Source: Janthinobacterium rivuli (GTDB taxonomy: Bacteria; Pseudomonadota; Gammaproteobacteria; Burkholderiales; Burkholderiaceae_D). Taken from it: a stretch of DNA of 64,000 nucleotides. A program made the translations under genes and the position numbers. The notes beneath the pieces were generated by a model. The model did not search any database and was not told the DNA's origin. It worked only from the letters and a program-made list of their open reading frames with translations. The DNA is taken from positions 1 through 64,000 of the forward strand of contig NZ_WFLJ01000008.1 of the NCBI RefSeq assembly GCF_009208735.1, given 5' to 3'. Below are positions 24,844 to 34,193 of the stretch, piece by piece (the stretch's first letter is position 1; each line of letters opens with the position of its first letter).

Positions 24844-25893
24844 GTGATATTAACTCCGAAGCCTAATTTGGCTGACCCCGCGTTTGACTCCCTTTCTGAC
24901 CATGCTGCCGAAGAGGCGTTTGACGGCGATTTTGCCGCCGACGACGTCTTCGAGGAAATGGCCCCGATTACATTGGAACTGACGCCGGACGCCTGCGGCC
25001 ACCGCCTCGATAAAGTCATCGCCCAACTGGTGCCGCAATACTCGCGCAGCCGCCTGCAATTGTGGCTGGAAGCCGGTTTCGTGACCGTCGATGGAAAAGT
25101 TGCCAAACGCAACATGACCGCCTATGGCGACGAGAAGATCGTCATTCTGCCGCAAAGCGCGCCGGAAGACGAGGCTTTTAAGCCGGAAGCGATGGAATTG
25201 AACATCGTGCACGAAGATGAGCATATCATCGTCATCAACAAACCGGCCGGACTGGTCGTGCATCCGGGCCCCGGCAACTGGTCGGGAACCCTGCTCAACG
25301 GCCTGCTGCACCACTGTCCGCAACTGGCCGGCGTGCCGCGCGCCGGCATCGTGCACCGCCTGGACAAGGATACGAGCGGCCTGATGGTCGTCGGCAAGAC
25401 CCTGGCCTCGCAAACGGACCTGGTGCGCCAGCTGCAGGCGCGCACCGTCAAGCGCGAGTATTTCGCCCTCGTGTGGGGCACGCCGAAACAGGCGGGCACC
25501 ATCGATGCGTCGATCGCGCGCCACCCGCGCGACCGGGTCAAGATGGCCGTGTCGGAAAACTTCACCGCCAAGCCTGCCATCACGCACTATGAATTGATCG
25601 GCAGCGGTGAACTCGACCGCCGTCCCGTGAGCCTGATGCAATGCCGTCTGGAAACTGGCCGCACGCACCAGATCCGCGTGCACATGCAGCACCTGGGCTT
25701 CGCGCTGGTCGGTGACTACGTGTACGGCAAGCAGCACCTGGTGTCCGTCTTCTCGCGCCAGGCGCTGCAGGCGCGCCGCCTGGGTCTCGTGCATCCGGGC
25801 ACCCTGGAAGCGTGCGAGTGGATCGTGCCGCTGGCCGATGATTTCGCCCAACTGATCGCCACGGCCGGCATTCCCGAGCCGGAACAGATCTGA
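24844..25893 (+). CDS. rluD: 23S rRNA pseudouridine synthase RluD
   Basis: A 349-residue RluA-family enzyme that makes pseudouridines in helix 69 of 23S rRNA. An acidic N-terminal extension (1-40) is followed by an S4 domain (about 50-105) and the catalytic domain with the invariant HRLDKDTSG at about 171-179 (catalytic Asp174). Starts at GTG 24844; no ATG lies near. Its stop overlaps the ATG of the downstream pgeF gene by one base, the common rluD-pgeF pair in proteobacteria. Confidence 0.93.
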   Translation: MILTPKPNLADPAFDSLSDHAAEEAFDGDFAADDVFEEMAPITLELTPDACGHRLDKVIAQLVPQYSRSRLQLWLEAGFVTVDGKVAKRNMTAYGDEKIVILPQSAPEDEAFKPEAMELNIVHEDEHIIVINKPAGLVVHPGPGNWSGTLLNGLLHHCPQLAGVPRAGIVHRLDKDTSGLMVVGKTLASQTDLVRQLQARTVKREYFALVWGTPKQAGTIDASIARHPRDRVKMAVSENFTAKPAITHYELIGSGELDRRPVSLMQCRLETGRTHQIRVHMQHLGFALVGDYVYGKQHLVSVFSRQALQARRLGLVHPGTLEACEWIVPLADDFAQLIATAGIPEPEQI

Positions 25894-26678
25894 TGACGGC
25901 TGCCTTGCCTTCTATCACTCCCGATTGGCCCGGCCTGCCCGCGAACGTGGGCGCGCTGGCGACCGTGCGCGCGGGCGGCGTCAGCCAGGGACCGTATGGT
26001 GACGGGCAGGGCGGCGGTGGCTTGAACCTGGGCACGCACGTGGGCGACGCGGCCGCGCATGTGGCGACCAACCGCGCGCGGCTGGCGGGCGCCTTGCCAT
26101 CCGAGCCTGCCTGGCTGTCGCAGGTGCATGGCGTGGCCGTGGCCGATGCCGGCAAGCTGGACGGCTGCGTGCCGGACGCCGACGCCAGTGTGGCAACGCA
26201 GCCTGGCGCCGTGTGCGTGGTGATGACGGCCGATTGCCTGCCGGTATTGTTTTGTTCGACGGATGGGCTGGTCGTCGGTGCGGCCCACGCGGGCTGGCGC
26301 GGCCTGGCCAACGGCGTCTTGCAGCGCACGGTGGAGAATATGCGGTCGCAGGGCGCGACGGACATCCTCGCCTGGCTGGGGCCGGCCATCGGTCCGCAGC
26401 AATTCGAAGTGGGGCGGGACGTGCTGCAGGCGTTCCGCGACGGCGCGCGCGACGATGCCGAGCGGCAAGTGCTCAGCGCTTCCTTCGTCGCCATCGCTGG
26501 CAAGCCGGGCAAGTATCTGGCCGACATCTATGCGCTGGCGCGTACCATGTTGCTGCGCGATGGCGTGGCGCAAGTGGCGGGTGGGGAGTATTGCACCGTC
26601 AGCGATGCGGCGCAGTTTTATTCGTACCGGCGCGATGGCGTCACGGGAAGACAGGCCAGCTTGATCTGGCGCAAATAA
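25893..26678 (+). CDS. pgeF: Multicopper-like laccase domain protein, YfiH/PgeF
   Basis: A 261-residue protein of the YfiH family, named polyphenol oxidase/laccase domain or purine nucleoside phosphorylase by different databases; PgeF of E. coli edits peptidoglycan precursors. Conserved features seen: LNLGTHVGD, QVHG, TADCLPVLF (ADCLP), AAHAGWRGLANG and the SYRRDG C-terminus. It overlaps rluD by one base and was very likely transcribed with it. Confidence 0.9.
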   Translation: MTAALPSITPDWPGLPANVGALATVRAGGVSQGPYGDGQGGGGLNLGTHVGDAAAHVATNRARLAGALPSEPAWLSQVHGVAVADAGKLDGCVPDADASVATQPGAVCVVMTADCLPVLFCSTDGLVVGAAHAGWRGLANGVLQRTVENMRSQGATDILAWLGPAIGPQQFEVGRDVLQAFRDGARDDAERQVLSASFVAIAGKPGKYLADIYALARTMLLRDGVAQVAGGEYCTVSDAAQFYSYRRDGVTGRQASLIWRK

Positions 26679-26694
26679 TCTGCACGGCAGACAC

Positions 26695-26916
26695 TTATGT
26701 GTCTGCCGTTTTTGTTTTATCGTCTGCTGAGGCAAGAGCGCGCGCTTTTAGCTCAGCCTTGCGTTTGCGTCGCCGCGAGCCCGTCAGATAGAATAGGATG
26801 GACAGCGGGATGACGCAGTACAGCACGAAGGTCATCACCCCGGCGACGATGGACGGTTCCGTCAGCGCCATGAGGCCGACGACATAGATCCAGGCAACAG
26901 CGGTCATGAGCATCAT
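26695..26916 (-). CDS. Small two-helix membrane protein
   Basis: A 73-residue protein with two hydrophobic helices (about 3-22 and 26-44) and a basic, then Lys/Ala-rich tail (GSRRRKRKAELK...). No domain is recognised. It ends convergent with pgeF, 17 bases away, and its start (ATG 26916, alternative ATG 26907) is 66 bases from the divergent phaC. A short Lys-rich C-terminal tail is the only notable feature. Confidence 0.55.
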   Translation of the reverse strand: MMLMTAVAWIYVVGLMALTEPSIVAGVMTFVLYCVIPLSILFYLTGSRRRKRKAELKARALASADDKTKTADT

Positions 26917-26982
26917 GAGTAGTGGCAGTCAGTAAGAGTTTGCATGCAGGTGGCCCGGAAGTAGTTATTTATTAATTCTTGA

Positions 26983-28746
26983 ATGGACTTACATACATCT
27001 ATGAATATGCCCGATCCTCAAATGATGACCAAGGAATGGATGGCGCAGATCAGCAATCCTGAGCAGTGGAAGACGTGGTTCAACATGGTACCGCAGCCCG
27101 CTGGCAATCCGATTGCCGGCATTTTGCAGGATGCGGGCGCCAGCATCAAGCCGGAAGCGATCGAGCAACTGAAAAATGCCTACGTGGCCAAACTGACGGG
27201 CTTGTGGGCCGACTTTATGGCAGGCAAGGCGCCGGAGTTGAAAGACCGCCGTTTTTCCGCGCCCGCCTGGCACGCCAGCCCCCTGTCGGCCTTCAATGCG
27301 GCCGCCTATTTGCTGAACGCGGAGTTTCTCAGCGCCATGGCCGACGCCGTGGAAGCGACGCCGCACCAGAAGCAAAAAATTGCGTTTGCCGTGCAGCAAA
27401 TCGTCGACGCCATGTCGCCCGCCAATTTTCTTGCCACCAACCCCGACGCGCAGCAAACCCTGATCGAGACCAAGGGTGAAAGCCTGGCCAAGGGCTTGAG
27501 CAACATGCTGGCCGACATGCAGAAGGGCCGCATCTCGCAATCGGACGAATCGGCCTTCGAAGTGGGCCGCAACGTGGCCACCACGCCGGGCACGGTGGTA
27601 TTTGAAAACGCCTTGTTCCAGCTGATCCAGTACACGCCAAGCACCCCCACGGTCCACCAGCGGCCGCTGCTGATGGTGCCGCCGTGCATCAATAAATTCT
27701 ATATCCTTGACTTGCAGCCGGAAAACTCGCTCGTGCGCTATGCGGTGGAGCAGGGCAATACCGTGTTCCTCATGTCCTGGCGCAATCCGGACCTGAGCAT
27801 GCAGCACCTGACGTGGGACGATTACGTGGAGCAAGGCGTGATCGAAGCCATCCGTGTCACGCAGGACATTTCCGGCCAGGACAAGCTCAATATGTTCGGC
27901 TTTTGCGTGGGCGGCACCATCGTCTCGACGGCGCTGGCCGTGCTCAAGGCGCGCGGCGAGAGTCCGGCCGCCAGCCTGACCCTGCTGACCACCTTCCTCG
28001 ACTTCTGCGACGCGGGCGCGCTTGACGTCTTCATCGACGAGCCGCAAGTGGCACTGCGCGAGCAAACCCTGGCCAAGGGCGGCCTGATGACGGGCCGCGA
28101 CCTGGGCAGCACGTTCTCGAGCCTGCGGCCGAACGACCTCGTGTGGAACTACGTGCAGTCGAATTACCTGAAGGGCAAGGAGCCGCCCGCGTTCGACTTG
28201 CTGTACTGGAATGGCGATGGCACGGGCTTGCCGGGTCCCATGTTCTGCTGGTATCTGCGCAACACTTACCTGGAAAACAGCCTGAAAGTGCCGGGCAAGC
28301 TGACGGTGGCCGGTGAAAAGGTCGACCTGAGCAGCATCGACGCGCCCGCTTTCATCTACGGTTCGCGCGAAGATCATATCGTGCCCTGGGGCGCGGCCTA
28401 TGCCAGCACGGCCTTGCTGAACCCGAAAAAACCGAAAGCCAACCGCTTCATCCTCGGCGCCTCGGGCCACATCGCCGGCGTGATCAATCCTGCCTCGAAG
28501 AAAAAGCGCAGTTACTGGAGCAACGACGCAGGCAAGGGCGCGCGCACGGCGAAAGCCCAGCCCTTGACGGCCGAGCAGTGGATGGCAGGCGCGACCGAGC
28601 ACGTGGGCAGCTGGTGGCCGGAATGGGCGGCCTTCCTGGCCGAACACGGCGGTGCGCAGGTGAAGGTGCCGGGCAAGCCGGGCAACAAACGCCACGCGGC
28701 AATCGAGCCGGCGCCGGGGCGGTATGTTAAAGTCAGGGCGGACTAG
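26983..28746 (+). CDS. phaC: Class I poly(3-hydroxyalkanoate) synthase PhaC
   Basis: A 587-residue polymerase that makes PHA from (R)-3-hydroxyacyl-CoA at the granule surface. The lipase-like box with catalytic Cys is GFCVGGT (Cys at about 308), with Asp in YGSREDHIVPWG and His in LGASGHIAGVINP; the PhaC N-terminal domain ends around residue 200. Alternative ATG 27001 would trim six residues. phaA and phaB are not in the window, so precursor supply is encoded elsewhere. A regulator gene, phaR, follows after 225 bases. Confidence 0.95.
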   Translation: MDLHTSMNMPDPQMMTKEWMAQISNPEQWKTWFNMVPQPAGNPIAGILQDAGASIKPEAIEQLKNAYVAKLTGLWADFMAGKAPELKDRRFSAPAWHASPLSAFNAAAYLLNAEFLSAMADAVEATPHQKQKIAFAVQQIVDAMSPANFLATNPDAQQTLIETKGESLAKGLSNMLADMQKGRISQSDESAFEVGRNVATTPGTVVFENALFQLIQYTPSTPTVHQRPLLMVPPCINKFYILDLQPENSLVRYAVEQGNTVFLMSWRNPDLSMQHLTWDDYVEQGVIEAIRVTQDISGQDKLNMFGFCVGGTIVSTALAVLKARGESPAASLTLLTTFLDFCDAGALDVFIDEPQVALREQTLAKGGLMTGRDLGSTFSSLRPNDLVWNYVQSNYLKGKEPPAFDLLYWNGDGTGLPGPMFCWYLRNTYLENSLKVPGKLTVAGEKVDLSSIDAPAFIYGSREDHIVPWGAAYASTALLNPKKPKANRFILGASGHIAGVINPASKKKRSYWSNDAGKGARTAKAQPLTAEQWMAGATEHVGSWWPEWAAFLAEHGGAQVKVPGKPGNKRHAAIEPAPGRYVKVRAD

Positions 28747-28763
28747 TTTACAAAAGCTTCTGG

Positions 28764-28799
28764 CCTGACAAGATTGGCGTAATCACCGGTCTTGTCAGG
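28764..28799 (+). terminator. Hairpin after phaC
   Basis: CCTGACAAGA and TCTTGTCAGG pair in a 10-base perfect stem around a 16-base loop. A weak T-rich stretch follows, so it may be a terminator or an mRNA end-protecting hairpin for phaC. Confidence 0.55.
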
Positions 28800-28862
28800 A
28801 ATCTACTTTTAGTTGCGTTGCAATAAATGCGGGAATCTACTACCCTGATGTGCAATGGAGCC

Positions 28863-28886
28863 GTTTTCCACTCTATAATGGAAAAC
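28863..28886. promoter_or_regulatory. phaR promoter with palindromic operator over the -10 box
   Basis: A perfect -10 hexamer TATAAT lies at 28874-28879. It is embedded in an 8-base inverted repeat, GTTTTCCA (28863-28870) and TGGAAAAC (28879-28886). A palindrome sitting on the -10 is the layout of a repressor operator, and phaR, a DNA-binding regulator that commonly represses its own gene and phasin genes, is the next gene. A second motif, TTGCGTTGCAA, lies at 28813-28823. Confidence 0.55.
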
Positions 28887-28971
28887 GTAGGCAGGTGCGA
28901 AAGCGGACCCACGTTCGCTTTTTTTTCGGATTAACTCAGTATGCGCTGCGGCGCAATAAGTGGAACTTGTG

Positions 28972-29535
28972 ATGAGTAGTGCAAAAAAAAGTATAGACCG
29001 CCTGATTAAAAAATATCCCAACCGCCGTCTGTATGACACGCAAACCAGTTCCTACATCACCTTGACGGACGTCAAGCAGCTGGTGTTGGACAATGAAGTG
29101 TTCACCGTCGTCGATGCCAAATCCAATGAAGATCTGACGCGCAGCATCTTGCTGCAAATCATTTTGGAAGAGGAAGCGAACGGCGCGCCCATGTTCTCGA
29201 GCAGCGTGTTGTCGCAGATCATCCGCTACTATGGCCACGCCATGCAGGGCATGATGGGATCCTACCTGGAAAAGAACGTGCAAGCGTTCACCGATATCCA
29301 GCACAAATTCACGGGCACGTCGGCCGGCAGTTTCGAAGGCAAGCCATTCAGCCCGGAAATGTGGACCCAGTTCATGAATGTCCAGGGTCCCATGATGCAA
29401 GGCATGATGAACAACTACATCGACCAGAGCAAGAGCCTGTTCGTGCAGATGCAGGAGCAGATGCAGAGCCAGAGCAAGAATCTGTTCGGCACCTTCCCCT
29501 TCGTTCCGCCGGTGCCGCCGACGGACAAGAAGTAA
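28972..29535 (+). CDS. phaR: PhaR, PHA synthesis repressor
   Basis: A 187-residue regulator. The N-terminal DNA-binding domain starts MSSAKKSIDRLIKKYPNRRL and YDTQTSSYITLTDVKQLV, the PhaR signature; two PHB accumulation regulatory domains follow and the Met/Gln-rich C-terminus binds PHA granules. In the family it represses phasin genes until PHA ties it up on the granule. Two starts are possible: ATG 28972 is preferred because the family begins there. Followed by the palindromic terminator. Confidence 0.9.
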   Translation: MSSAKKSIDRLIKKYPNRRLYDTQTSSYITLTDVKQLVLDNEVFTVVDAKSNEDLTRSILLQIILEEEANGAPMFSSSVLSQIIRYYGHAMQGMMGSYLEKNVQAFTDIQHKFTGTSAGSFEGKPFSPEMWTQFMNVQGPMMQGMMNNYIDQSKSLFVQMQEQMQSQSKNLFGTFPFVPPVPPTDKK

Positions 29536-29555
29536 ACGCAGCCGATGCGGGCCAT

Positions 29556-29585
29556 ACAACGGCACAGGAATTCCTGTGCCGTTGT
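29556..29585. terminator. Perfect palindrome after phaR
   Basis: A 30-base perfect palindrome with no loop bases (ACAACGGCACAGGAA and its reverse complement) lies 20 bases after the phaR stop. Only a short T-run (CTTT) follows. It can act as a terminator for phaR and, on the other strand, for the convergent lipoprotein gene. Confidence 0.65.
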
Positions 29586-29634
29586 GCTTTGCGGGGGTCT
29601 TGCCGCCTGCCGCCGTTGCTGAATCCTGAGGCGC

Positions 29635-31230
29635 TTATTGCTTCAGTTGTTGCAGCGTGGAGAGCAGATCCTGGTTGGAATGCTCCAGCTTCCATGTCCT
29701 GGCATTGTCCATGGAACTGTAGATGCTGACGTTACCCTTGAAATCTTCCATGATATTGAGCGCCAGGCCGGAAGGGAAAATCAATGGAGCTTGGCGCAGG
29801 CTGTATGGCGCATACGGCCCCCAGGTTTTCCCTTCGTCGCTGCTGACCAGCAGTGCTCCGTCGTTATACATGCCGGCCTCCATCAGCAATCTGCCGTCAT
29901 TGAGCGGCGCCACGGGCGACATCAGGACTTTGAATGGCGAAACGATGGTCGTCCAGTTCTGGCCGTGATCCCGTGAAACATAGGCGTCGGGAAACCGTCC
30001 TCCCAGACCAGCCGCTACCAGAACGCTATGCGTGCCATTGGCTTGATGGATAAACTGCGTCAAGCTTTTCTTGTGCGGACTAAAGCGCTCGGTCAACTTG
30101 CCCGTGCTGTAATCGAGTTCGCCGATCAAGCCGCTTTCCAGGGCATAGCCGATCCGGTTCGCGTCCTGCCACGTCCACAATAAGCCTGGACCATGCAGCC
30201 ACGATCCGGGCAAGGTGGAATGGTACACGGATCGCCAGTCGCCAGCGTCCAGTTGATTCGCATGGAAAATGTTCAATTCGCCTTCCTTGCGATGCATCAC
30301 GTACCAGCCATCCTTGGGGTTGCCACCGATGCGCAGCAGATTGCCGGGTGGCAAGTTGCCTGTATCGACAGGAAACAGCTTGTCGCTGTCACGCGCTTTG
30401 CGCAGCAGGGAGCCCGATTCGCCTACCGCGATCAACTCGGCATTGGGCAGGTCAACGGGAAATACGCAAGACAGCGACTCCACCGATTGCGCATTGAGGA
30501 TATTCCAGAGCCCTTGCGTCGAGCGGATCAGGACGGCGCCCATGCGGCTGGCGGCAGCCACCCGGCCATCGGGCATTTCAGTGGCGCACTCGGCCCCTGC
30601 AGGGTGGGCGCGAGCAATTTGCTCGACATTGTCCTGCGCGTGGCGCGGGGTGTTCCAGCCAAGGCTGGCAGCGGCGCCAAACATGGCGCTGTAGTCGGGG
30701 GCAAAGCGCTGGATCAATTGCGCATTCGATGCCACCTGGGCGCTACGACCGTATTCCACGCCGAAATTGCCGCGTGTCACAATCAATCGACCCAGATCCG
30801 TCGATTTGCCCGCTTCTATTTTGAAGCTTCCCACGATGGTCGAGTACACATGCAAGAGCTTGTTGGCCCGGGTGTCGATCAATTCGACAAACTCATAATC
30901 GCCAGGCGGTAGTGCGCCAATGAAAAGGGAAGTATCGCCTGCCATCGCGCTCTCGACCTTTTTCATCACCAGGTTGGCGGACACCAGCTTGAAATCACTG
31001 CGCTGCTCTCCCGCCACCACACGGCGTAACTTGATCGTGTTGAAACCGTAAATATCCTTGGTGTTCGACGTGATGCTGACGACTACCGGGGTTTCTCCCG
31101 ACTGTGCGCTCATTTTCAGTGGGTCAAGCACCGACGTGTTGACGACGCAACCGCTCAGCAGCAATACGGTCAAACCGCAAGCCGCGACTGCCGAGCGTCG
31201 CGCTGTCAGATTGGAAAAGGAAAAAGACAT
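29635..31230 (-). CDS. Lipoprotein with Asp-box (BNR/sialidase-like) repeats, function unknown
   Basis: A 531-residue predicted lipoprotein with signal peptide ending LLSGC. The N-terminal 200 residues are a beta-rich domain (TKDIYGFNTIKLRRVV, ALPPGDYEFVELID). The C-terminal 300 residues contain several Asp-box motifs of beta-propellers: SRDHGQNWTTI, SSDEGKTWGPY and SMDNARTWKLE. Asp boxes occur in sialidases and many non-catalytic propellers; no sialidase catalytic set is seen, so it is probably a binding or structural outer-membrane protein. Lower GC and looser codon use than the neighbours suggest it may have been acquired. No partner gene is adjacent. Confidence 0.6.
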   Translation of the reverse strand: MSFSFSNLTARRSAVAACGLTVLLLSGCVVNTSVLDPLKMSAQSGETPVVVSITSNTKDIYGFNTIKLRRVVAGEQRSDFKLVSANLVMKKVESAMAGDTSLFIGALPPGDYEFVELIDTRANKLLHVYSTIVGSFKIEAGKSTDLGRLIVTRGNFGVEYGRSAQVASNAQLIQRFAPDYSAMFGAAASLGWNTPRHAQDNVEQIARAHPAGAECATEMPDGRVAAASRMGAVLIRSTQGLWNILNAQSVESLSCVFPVDLPNAELIAVGESGSLLRKARDSDKLFPVDTGNLPPGNLLRIGGNPKDGWYVMHRKEGELNIFHANQLDAGDWRSVYHSTLPGSWLHGPGLLWTWQDANRIGYALESGLIGELDYSTGKLTERFSPHKKSLTQFIHQANGTHSVLVAAGLGGRFPDAYVSRDHGQNWTTIVSPFKVLMSPVAPLNDGRLLMEAGMYNDGALLVSSDEGKTWGPYAPYSLRQAPLIFPSGLALNIMEDFKGNVSIYSSMDNARTWKLEHSNQDLLSTLQQLKQ

Positions 31231-31415
31231 GAGATTGATTTAGTTTTTTAAAAAACAATTATATGTCAGTCATTAGTTTCTTTGTGGCATTATTTTTTAA
31301 TTTCTTGATACCGGTGATGCGGGGCGGGATATTATTCGCGCACTGCCATTACGGCAGTAGCCGGAACAAAGTTGCGGTTGAAGCGTTGCAGATGCGCTGG
31401 CAAAAGGAGTCCGCG

Positions 31416-31445
31416 CTGACAGCTAAGGGCGGCTCGGGGTACAAT
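31416..31445 (+). promoter_or_regulatory. Candidate promoter of rimO
   Basis: -35-like CTGACA at 31416-31421, an 18-base spacer and -10-like TACAAT at 31440-31445 lie 36 bases ahead of the rimO ATG. Both boxes are near consensus. The remaining 31231-31415 has no recognisable feature. Confidence 0.5.
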
Positions 31446-31480
31446 AGCCGATTCGCCTCACCATTTTCCAGCTGCCAACT

Positions 31481-32893
31481 ATGTCCGAAATTCACCGTAT
31501 TCCCGTTCCTTCCGCCCAGCCCGAGGCCATGCAGGCCATGCCAGGTGCGGCGCCGAAAGTGGGCTTTGTCTCGCTCGGCTGCCCGAAAGCGCTGGTCGAC
31601 TCCGAACAAATCCTGACCCAACTGCGCGCCGAAGGCTACGAAACGGCGAAATCCTACGCTGGCGCCGATCTGGTGATCGTCAATACCTGCGGTTTTATCG
31701 ATGCCGCCGTGCAAGAGTCGCTCGACGCCATCGGCGAAGCGCTGGCTGAAAACGGTAAAGTGATCGTCACCGGCTGCCTGGGCGCCAAGAAAGATGCTGC
31801 CGGCGACGACATCATCATGAAGGTGCACCCGAAAGTGCTGTCCGTCACGGGTCCGCACGCGCTGGCCGAAGTGATGGATTCCGTCCACTTCCACCTGCCG
31901 AAACCGCATGCGCCATTCCTCGACCTGGTGCCGCCGCAAGGCGTCAAGCTGACGCCGAAGCACTATGCCTACCTGAAAATTTCCGAAGGCTGCAACCACC
32001 GTTGCAGCTTCTGCATCATCCCGTCCATGCGCGGCGACCTCGTCTCGCGCCCGATCGGCGAATTGATGATCGAAGCGGAAAATCTGTTCAAGGCCGGCGT
32101 CAAGGAATTGCTGGTCATTTCGCAAGACACCTCGGCGTATGGCGTGGACGTGAAATTCCGTTCCGGCTTCTGGAATGGCCGTCCCGTGAAAACGCACATG
32201 ACGCAGCTGACGGAAGCGCTGGGCGAGCTGGCCAAGTCCTACGGCGCCTGGGTGCGCTTGCACTATGTGTATCCATACCCGCACGTGGACCAGATCATCC
32301 CGATGATGAGCGGCGGCCACATCCTGCCTTACCTCGACATTCCGATGCAGCATGCGCACCCTGACGTGCTCAAACGCATGAAGCGCCCGGCCAGCGGCGA
32401 GAAAAACCTCGACCGCATCCAGGCCTGGCGCGCCATCAACCCGGACCTGACCATCCGCTCGACCTTTATCGCCGGTTTCCCGGGCGAGACGGAAGCGGAG
32501 TTCGAGTACTTGCTCGACTTCCTCAAGGAAGCGCAGATCGACCGCCTGGGCTGCTTCGCCTATTCGCCCGTCGAAGGCGCGACGGCCAACGCCATCGCCA
32601 ACCCCGTGCCGGAAGAGCTGCGCGAGGAGCGCCGCGGCCGCGTCATGCTGCTGCAGGAAGAAATTTCGAAAAAGCGCCTGCAGGCCAAGGTCGGCAAGAC
32701 CGTGCGCGTGCTCATCGATGAAGTCACCCGTTCCGGCGGCGTGGGCCGCTCGTCCGCCGACGCGCCGGAAATCGATGGCGTCGTCTACGTCAAGCCGCCG
32801 TTCGAGCCGCACCGCAAGCTGGCCGTCGGCCAGTTCGTCGACGTGACCATTACCTCGGCCGATGCGCACGACCTGTGGGGCGCTGCCGAGTAA
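31481..32893 (+). CDS. rimO: Ribosomal protein S12 methylthiotransferase RimO
   Basis: A 470-residue radical SAM enzyme that adds a methylthio group to Asp88/89 of ribosomal protein S12. An N-terminal MTTase domain ([14 protein letters not shown] and NTCGFIDAA, with three cluster cysteines) precedes the radical SAM CxxxCxxC motif [16 protein letters not shown] and a C-terminal TRAM domain (about 400-465). Slightly longer N-terminus than in E. coli. It is a single gene, ended by a terminator. Confidence 0.93.
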   Translation: MSEIHRIPVPSAQPEAMQAMPGAAPKVGFVSLGCPKALVDSEQILTQLRAEGYETAKSYAGADLVIVNTCGFIDAAVQESLDAIGEALAENGKVIVTGCLGAKKDAAGDDIIMKVHPKVLSVTGPHALAEVMDSVHFHLPKPHAPFLDLVPPQGVKLTPKHYAYLKISEGCNHRCSFCIIPSMRGDLVSRPIGELMIEAENLFKAGVKELLVISQDTSAYGVDVKFRSGFWNGRPVKTHMTQLTEALGELAKSYGAWVRLHYVYPYPHVDQIIPMMSGGHILPYLDIPMQHAHPDVLKRMKRPASGEKNLDRIQAWRAINPDLTIRSTFIAGFPGETEAEFEYLLDFLKEAQIDRLGCFAYSPVEGATANAIANPVPEELREERRGRVMLLQEEISKKRLQAKVGKTVRVLIDEVTRSGGVGRSSADAPEIDGVVYVKPPFEPHRKLAVGQFVDVTITSADAHDLWGAAE

Positions 32894-32943
32894 GCAGGTG
32901 TAACAACTGTACGGCAGGCAAGGGCATAAGCCCTTACAATCAA

Positions 32944-32977
32944 GGCGGACTCGCAATTATTGCAGTCCGTCTTTTTT
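32944..32977 (+). terminator. Intrinsic terminator of rimO
   Basis: GGCGGACT (32944-32951) pairs with AGTCCGTC (32964-32971), including one G-U pair, with a 12-base loop, and six T residues follow. A smaller hairpin, AAGGGC/GCCCTT, lies just upstream at 32920-32935. Confidence 0.85.
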
Positions 32978-32990
32978 ATTTTCCGACGCC

Positions 32991-34157
32991 ATGACCACAT
33001 CCAAATCTCCGCAGACCGCGCTGATCCACAGCGATTACCAGGCGCCGCAAGGCTTTGCCGCCTTTCCGAATGCCATCCATCACGCATCGACCGTGCTGTT
33101 CAAGGATGTGGCGGCCATGCGCTCGGGCGACTGGAAAGAAAAGAACGCCTACACCTACGGCTTGCACGGCACGCCCACCACGTTCACCCTGGAAGCGCGG
33201 CTGGCCGAGATCGAAGGAGGCAATCACTGCCTGCTGGCACCGTCGGGCCTGGCGGTCATCGCCATGGCGGATTTTGTGCTGCTGAAAACGGGCGATGACG
33301 TTTTATTGCCGGAAAATATCTACAACCCGAACCGCGAACTGGGGCGCTGGCTGGCGCAGGACTTCGGCATCACGGCCCGCTACTACGACCCGCTGATCGG
33401 CGCCGGCATCGCGGCGCTGATCCAGCCGAATACCAAGCTCATCTGGACGGAAGCGCCCGGTTCCGTGACGATGGAAGTGCCGGACTTGCCCGCCATTTGC
33501 GCGGCCGCCCATGCGCGCGGCGTGCTGGTGGCCTTGGACAACACCTGGTCGGCCGGCCTGGCCCTGCGCGGTTTCGACCTGGGCGTGGACATCATCATGC
33601 AGGCGCTGACGAAATACCAGTCGGGCGGCTCCGACGTGCTGATGGGGGCGCTCATTACGCGCGAGCGTGCGCTGCACGACCGCCTGGCGCAGGCGCACAT
33701 GCGTCTGGGCATGGGCGTGGGCGCGGACGATGCCTACCTGGTGCTGCGCGGCTTGCCCACCATGAAGCTGCGCTTCGACGCCCACGATGCGGGCGCGCGC
33801 ACGGTGGCCGCCTGGCTCAAGGGGCGAAGCGAGATCGCCACGGTGCTGCATCCGGCTTTCGAGGACTGCCCCGGCCACGCCATCTGGCAGCGCGATTTCA
33901 CGGGCGCGGGCGGCCTGTTTTCCGTGCTGTTCGATGCCCGCTACACGGAGGCGCAAACGGACCGCTTCGTCGATGCCTTGCAGTTGTTCAAGATTGGCTA
34001 CAGCTGGGGCGGCGCGAACAGCCTGGTGATGCCGTACCGCATCGCCGCCATGCGCAAGGGCTGGCCGTTGCCGGGCCAGCTGGTGCGCCTGAATGTGGGA
34101 CTGGAAGATCCGCAGGACTTGATCGCCGATATCGAACGGGCGTTCGCGGCGATGTAG
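32991..34157 (+). CDS. metC: Cystathionine beta-lyase MetC-like, PLP enzyme
   Basis: A 388-residue trans-sulfuration enzyme that would cleave cystathionine to homocysteine, pyruvate and ammonia. The family shows YGLHGTPTTFTLEARLAEIEGG near the substrate loop, DNTWSAG for the PLP-binding Asp and ALTKYQSGGSD with the PLP lysine (about residue 208). The absent N-terminal transit and the subgroup LKTGDDVLLPENIYNPNRELG fit MetC-type rather than cystathionine gamma-synthase. It is monocistronic; a convergent hairpin follows. Confidence 0.85.
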   Translation: MTTSKSPQTALIHSDYQAPQGFAAFPNAIHHASTVLFKDVAAMRSGDWKEKNAYTYGLHGTPTTFTLEARLAEIEGGNHCLLAPSGLAVIAMADFVLLKTGDDVLLPENIYNPNRELGRWLAQDFGITARYYDPLIGAGIAALIQPNTKLIWTEAPGSVTMEVPDLPAICAAAHARGVLVALDNTWSAGLALRGFDLGVDIIMQALTKYQSGGSDVLMGALITRERALHDRLAQAHMRLGMGVGADDAYLVLRGLPTMKLRFDAHDAGARTVAAWLKGRSEIATVLHPAFEDCPGHAIWQRDFTGAGGLFSVLFDARYTEAQTDRFVDALQLFKIGYSWGGANSLVMPYRIAAMRKGWPLPGQLVRLNVGLEDPQDLIADIERAFAAM

Positions 34158-34160
34158 GAA

Positions 34161-34183
34161 GCGGCAAGCCGTTGGCTTGCCGC
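34161..34183. terminator. Perfect hairpin between convergent metC and DUF4870 gene
   Basis: GCGGCAAGCC and GGCTTGCCGC form a 10-base perfect stem with a GTT loop, three bases after the metC stop and ten before the convergent gene's stop. There is no T-run on either side, so any terminator activity would be weak or rho-assisted. Confidence 0.55.
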
Positions 34184-34193
34184 GAAGCACCGT

